A program made the translations under genes and the position numbers. From Anammoximicrobium sp964409865 (GTDB lineage: Bacteria; Planctomycetota; Planctomycetia; Pirellulales; Pirellulaceae), in NCBI GenBank assembly GCA_964409865.1, contig CAYPGE010000421.1:1-8039 (forward strand): a stretch of DNA of 8,039 nt. The letters are read 5' to 3'. Below are positions 5,482 through 8,039 of this stretch, piece by piece; the first letter of the stretch is position 1, and each line of letters starts with the position of its first letter. Under the pieces are notes generated by a model. It saw only the letters and a program-made list of their open reading frames with translations. It ran no database searches and was not told where the DNA came from.

Positions 5482-8039
5482 ATGCGAAGCTTGCTGCCAC
5501 TTTTCTCCATCGTCATCCTGATGCTGACTGTTCCTGCCGACGGCCGCGGAGCCGATTGGGCGTGCGACCGGGCCGATGCGGCGCGAAGCGGGTATACGGC
5601 TGAGCAACTGCCGGCGACGCTGTCGCTGCGTTGGACGGCAATCGAGCCGCATCCGCCGGCGCCGGCGTGGCCGAGCCTCAAGCGGATGCCGTACGACCGG
5701 GCATACCATGTCGTGGCCGCCGGGGGGCGATTGTACTACGGCACGTCCGCCGACGATAAAGTGGTCGCCCGCGACGCGGCGACGGGCAAGATCCTGTGGA
5801 CGAGATTCACCGATGGCCCGGTGCGGTTCGCCCCCGCCGTCTGGCAGAACCGGGTGTTCGTCGCCAGCGACGACGGCTTGCTGTACGGTCTGGACGCGGC
5901 CGACGGTCGCGTGCAGTGGACCTTTCGCGGCGGGCCGCGCAGCGAGCGGGTGCTGGGCAACGAGCGGGTGATCTCGCGCTGGCCGGCGCGGGGCGGTCCG
6001 GCCGTCGCCGACGGCGTGGTGTACTTCGGGGCCGGGATCTGGCCTTCCGAGGGCATTTACCTGTACGCCCTCGACGCGGCTACGGGCAAACCCGTGTGGT
6101 GCAACGACTCGTCGGGCGGCATGGAGATGGATCAGCCGCATGGAGGCGCCCGTGCCGTGAGCGGGGCGTCGGCGCAAGGAAACATGGTGGTCGCGGGCGA
6201 CGCCCTGATCGTGCCCACGGGACGGGCCGTGCCCGCGGTGTTCAAGCGGGCCGACGGGACGTTCCGCTATTTCCACCTGCAGGCCAATCGCGGAGCCGGC
6301 GGTTCCGAGACGACGGCCTTCGATCGGTTCTTCGTCAACGGCGGCACGCTGTTCGCCACGGCCGACGGGACGTTGCAGCAGGTGCTGGGGTCGCAGTCGC
6401 GGGGACCGAGTCCTCGCATCACGCACAGCTATACGGCAGGCGTGCAAATCGCTACTCATCCGAAGTGGGTCGTGTGTGCGAAAGACAGTACCCTGTTTGC
6501 GCTGGACCGGCAGCGGCTGGTGGTCGACACCGAAGTCGTCGATCGCAAAGGGGCGAAGAAGACGACCGAGGTTTTGGCGAAGCCAGCCTGGAGCGTGGAG
6601 TTGCCCGGCGGATCGGCGGCGTCCTTGATCGTGGCGGGCGAGTGGGCCATCGCGGGCGGCCCGGACGTGGTGACGGCGTGGGAGATCTCGACCGGCGAGG
6701 CCCGTTGGCAGGCGAGCGTGTCGGGGACGGTCTACTCGCTGGCGGTTGCGGACGGCCGTTTGCTGGCCAGCACGGATCGCGGGCGCATCGACTGCTTCGG
6801 CAGCGGCGAGACGCCGCCTGTGGAACTCGCGGCCGCCCCGGCTGCCGCGGCGGGCGGCGCAGCGGTGTTTGCCAAGGCGGCCGAGGAGATCGTGCAGCGG
6901 ACCGGCGTGACGCAGGGATACTGCCTGGACCTGGCCTGCGGCGATGGCCGGCTGGCCTTGGAACTCGCGCGGCGGACCAAGCTGCGGATCTGCGCTTTCG
7001 ATGCGGACCCGGCTCAGGTCGCCGCCGCACGACAAATGCTGGACGCCGCCGGACTGTACGGCGTGCAGGTCACGGTACACCAAGCCGCTCCGGCCGATCT
7101 GCCGTACCCGCAGGGGGTCGCCGATCTGGTCGTGTCCGGCCGCAGCGTGCTCGATGGCGTCGAGTCGCTGCCGGAACAATCGCTGGCAAACCTCCCGCGT
7201 CCCCACGGCGGAGTCGTGTGCCTCGGACGCCCCGGCGCTCTGCGGCAGTCCGCGCGCGGGCCGCTGGCCGGCGCCGGCAGTTGGACGCATCTGTACGCCG
7301 GACCAGCCAATACCGTCTGCTCCGGCGACGCGTGCCTGAAAGGCCCGTTGCAGATGCGCTGGTTCCGCGATACGGACCTGCTGATGCCCAGCCGGCACGG
7401 CCGCGGTCCGGCGCCGCTGGTGGCCGATGGCCGGATGTTCGTCGCGGGCCTCGACGCACTCCGCGCCGTGAACATCTACAACGGGGCCGTCCTCTGGCAA
7501 GTCCCGCTGCCGAACATGCTGGCGGCGTATCACCAGGACCATTTGACCGGCGTGGCTGCCACCGGCAGCAATCTGTGCCTGGGCGGCGACCGTTTGTTCG
7601 TACACACGGGCGACCGGTGCTTGAGCCTGGACGTGAAGACGGGCAGCCAGGTGGCGGAATTCGCGGCCCCGGCCACACCTGACGGCAAAGCGGGCCGCTG
7701 GGGATACATCGCCTGGCAGGACGGCCTCCTGTTCGGCTCCGTGGCGGACCAGCGGCACGTGGTCACGGAGTCCTGGAGCGCGTATCGCGGCAAGCTGGAC
7801 ATGACCAGCCTGCTGAGCGAATCGCGGCTGTTGTTTGCCCTCGATCCCCGCACAGGCCGGCAGCGGTGGAGCTTCAAGCCTCAGCATTCCATCCGCCACA
7901 ACGCCATCGCCCTGGCACTGGGGCGCGTGTACCTGATCGACCGGCCGGTGGCCGAAGGCGACCGGCCGGTAAGCGATTCGGCCAAGGCGAGCACCGCGCA
8001 CCCCACGGGCCGGCTGGTCTGCCTGGACGCCCCGACCGG
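5482..8039 (+). CDS. Exported PQQ-type beta-propeller protein with inserted SAM-methyltransferase domain (3' end outside window)
   Basis: The frame from ATG 5482 has no stop to the window edge, giving at least 852 codons. An in-frame ATG at 5458 and GTG at 5446 are alternative starts; 5482 opens straight into a signal peptide (MRSLLPLFSIVILMLTVPADG) and follows a G-run, so I prefer it. Propeller blades show the PQQ-repeat signature of a strand, then A/D-x-x-T/D-G-x-x-x-W: ATGKILW, ADGRVQW, ATGKPVW, STGEARW, YNGAVLW and RTGRQRW. Between residues about 460 and 560 sits a class I methyltransferase core: motif I LDLACGDGRL (482-491), the acidic end of strand 2 in AFDAD (D507), ADLVVSG as motif IV, and GGVVCLG as a later strand. 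The domain is short and lacks an obvious substrate region. Propeller repeats resume after it, from about residue 600. I remember this fusion from planctomycete genomes; its substrate is unknown. The signal peptide implies action outside the cytoplasm, which is odd for a SAM-dependent enzyme. Confidence 0.85.
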   Translation, partial: MRSLLPLFSIVILMLTVPADGRGADWACDRADAARSGYTAEQLPATLSLRWTAIEPHPPAPAWPSLKRMPYDRAYHVVAAGGRLYYGTSADDKVVARDAATGKILWTRFTDGPVRFAPAVWQNRVFVASDDGLLYGLDAADGRVQWTFRGGPRSERVLGNERVISRWPARGGPAVADGVVYFGAGIWPSEGIYLYALDAATGKPVWCNDSSGGMEMDQPHGGARAVSGASAQGNMVVAGDALIVPTGRAVPAVFKRADGTFRYFHLQANRGAGGSETTAFDRFFVNGGTLFATADGTLQQVLGSQSRGPSPRITHSYTAGVQIATHPKWVVCAKDSTLFALDRQRLVVDTEVVDRKGAKKTTEVLAKPAWSVELPGGSAASLIVAGEWAIAGGPDVVTAWEISTGEARWQASVSGTVYSLAVADGRLLASTDRGRIDCFGSGETPPVELAAAPAAAAGGAAVFAKAAEEIVQRTGVTQGYCLDLACGDGRLALELARRTKLRICAFDADPAQVAAARQMLDAAGLYGVQVTVHQAAPADLPYPQGVADLVVSGRSVLDGVESLPEQSLANLPRPHGGVVCLGRPGALRQSARGPLAGAGSWTHLYAGPANTVCSGDACLKGPLQMRWFRDTDLLMPSRHGRGPAPLVADGRMFVAGLDALRAVNIYNGAVLWQVPLPNMLAAYHQDHLTGVAATGSNLCLGGDRLFVHTGDRCLSLDVKTGSQVAEFAAPATPDGKAGRWGYIAWQDGLLFGSVADQRHVVTESWSAYRGKLDMTSLLSESRLLFALDPRTGRQRWSFKPQHSIRHNAIALALGRVYLIDRPVAEGDRPVSDSAKASTAHPTGRLVCLDAPT

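Noticed and set aside
5214..5681. Upstream extension of the cupin frame to 294 residues
   Set aside because: The AGGAGG before ATG 5213-5211 fixes the start, the added sequence is Arg/Ser-rich without a domain, and it would overlap the propeller gene's 5' end.
5796..7682. 628-codon open frame on the plus strand
   Set aside because: It is the +2-shifted frame inside the propeller gene; the product is Arg/Gly-rich and low in complexity with no motif.
7939..7970. Direct repeat GACCGGCCGGT, two copies 21 bp apart
   Set aside because: It lies inside the propeller coding frame and is explained by a repeated D-R-P-V peptide in GC-rich codons.
5479..8001. 840-codon open frame on the minus strand
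   Set aside because: It lies opposite the propeller gene and its translation is Arg/His/Gly/Pro-rich without any domain. The plus-strand frame has a signal peptide, PQQ blades and a methyltransferase motif, so this is a GC-driven shadow.

Overview
The window is GC-rich DNA from a bacterium, most likely a planctomycete of Pirellulales type. That placement is an inference from the large PQQ-propeller/methyltransferase fusion at the right end, the weak ribosome-binding sites, and palindromic repeats of the kind I remember from those genomes. No rRNA, tRNA, CRISPR array, transposase or phage gene is visible.

Left end (1-578): the C-terminal part of a helical-repeat (TPR-like) protein, followed by a strong GC hairpin (600-618). 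Next comes a stretch of about 370 bp (579-948) with no secure gene. It holds one possible 55-codon ORF (785-952) whose stop overlaps an ATG (949) that probably marks the start of the cytochrome gene.

Centre (949-4747): the main item is a two-gene electron-conduit operon. The first gene encodes a multiheme c-type cytochrome of the MtrA/DmsE/PioA family. It carries 14 CXXCH motifs rather than the family's usual 10. The extra four look like a tandem duplication of MtrA hemes 3-6, interrupted by a Lys/Pro/Ala-rich linker. The protein appears to be a lipoprotein, but its N-terminus lies in a frame conflict. The second gene overlaps the first by ATGA and encodes a 769-residue outer-membrane beta-barrel of MtrB/PioB type. 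By analogy with MtrAB, the cytochrome would thread the barrel and carry electrons between periplasm and cell exterior. No surface cytochrome (MtrC type) and no inner-membrane quinol oxidase (CymA type) gene lies in the window. A REP-like palindrome is embedded in frame just after the barrel's signal peptide.

Right (4797-8039): a small single-domain cupin gene on the minus strand converges on the barrel gene. It is divergent from a large exported PQQ-type beta-propeller protein on the plus strand, which runs off the window (at least 852 codons) and has a Rossmann-fold SAM methyltransferase core inserted between propeller segments. This frame has no stop before the window edge. The 268-bp gap between cupin and propeller genes holds plausible promoters in both directions and a perfect 12-bp inverted repeat.
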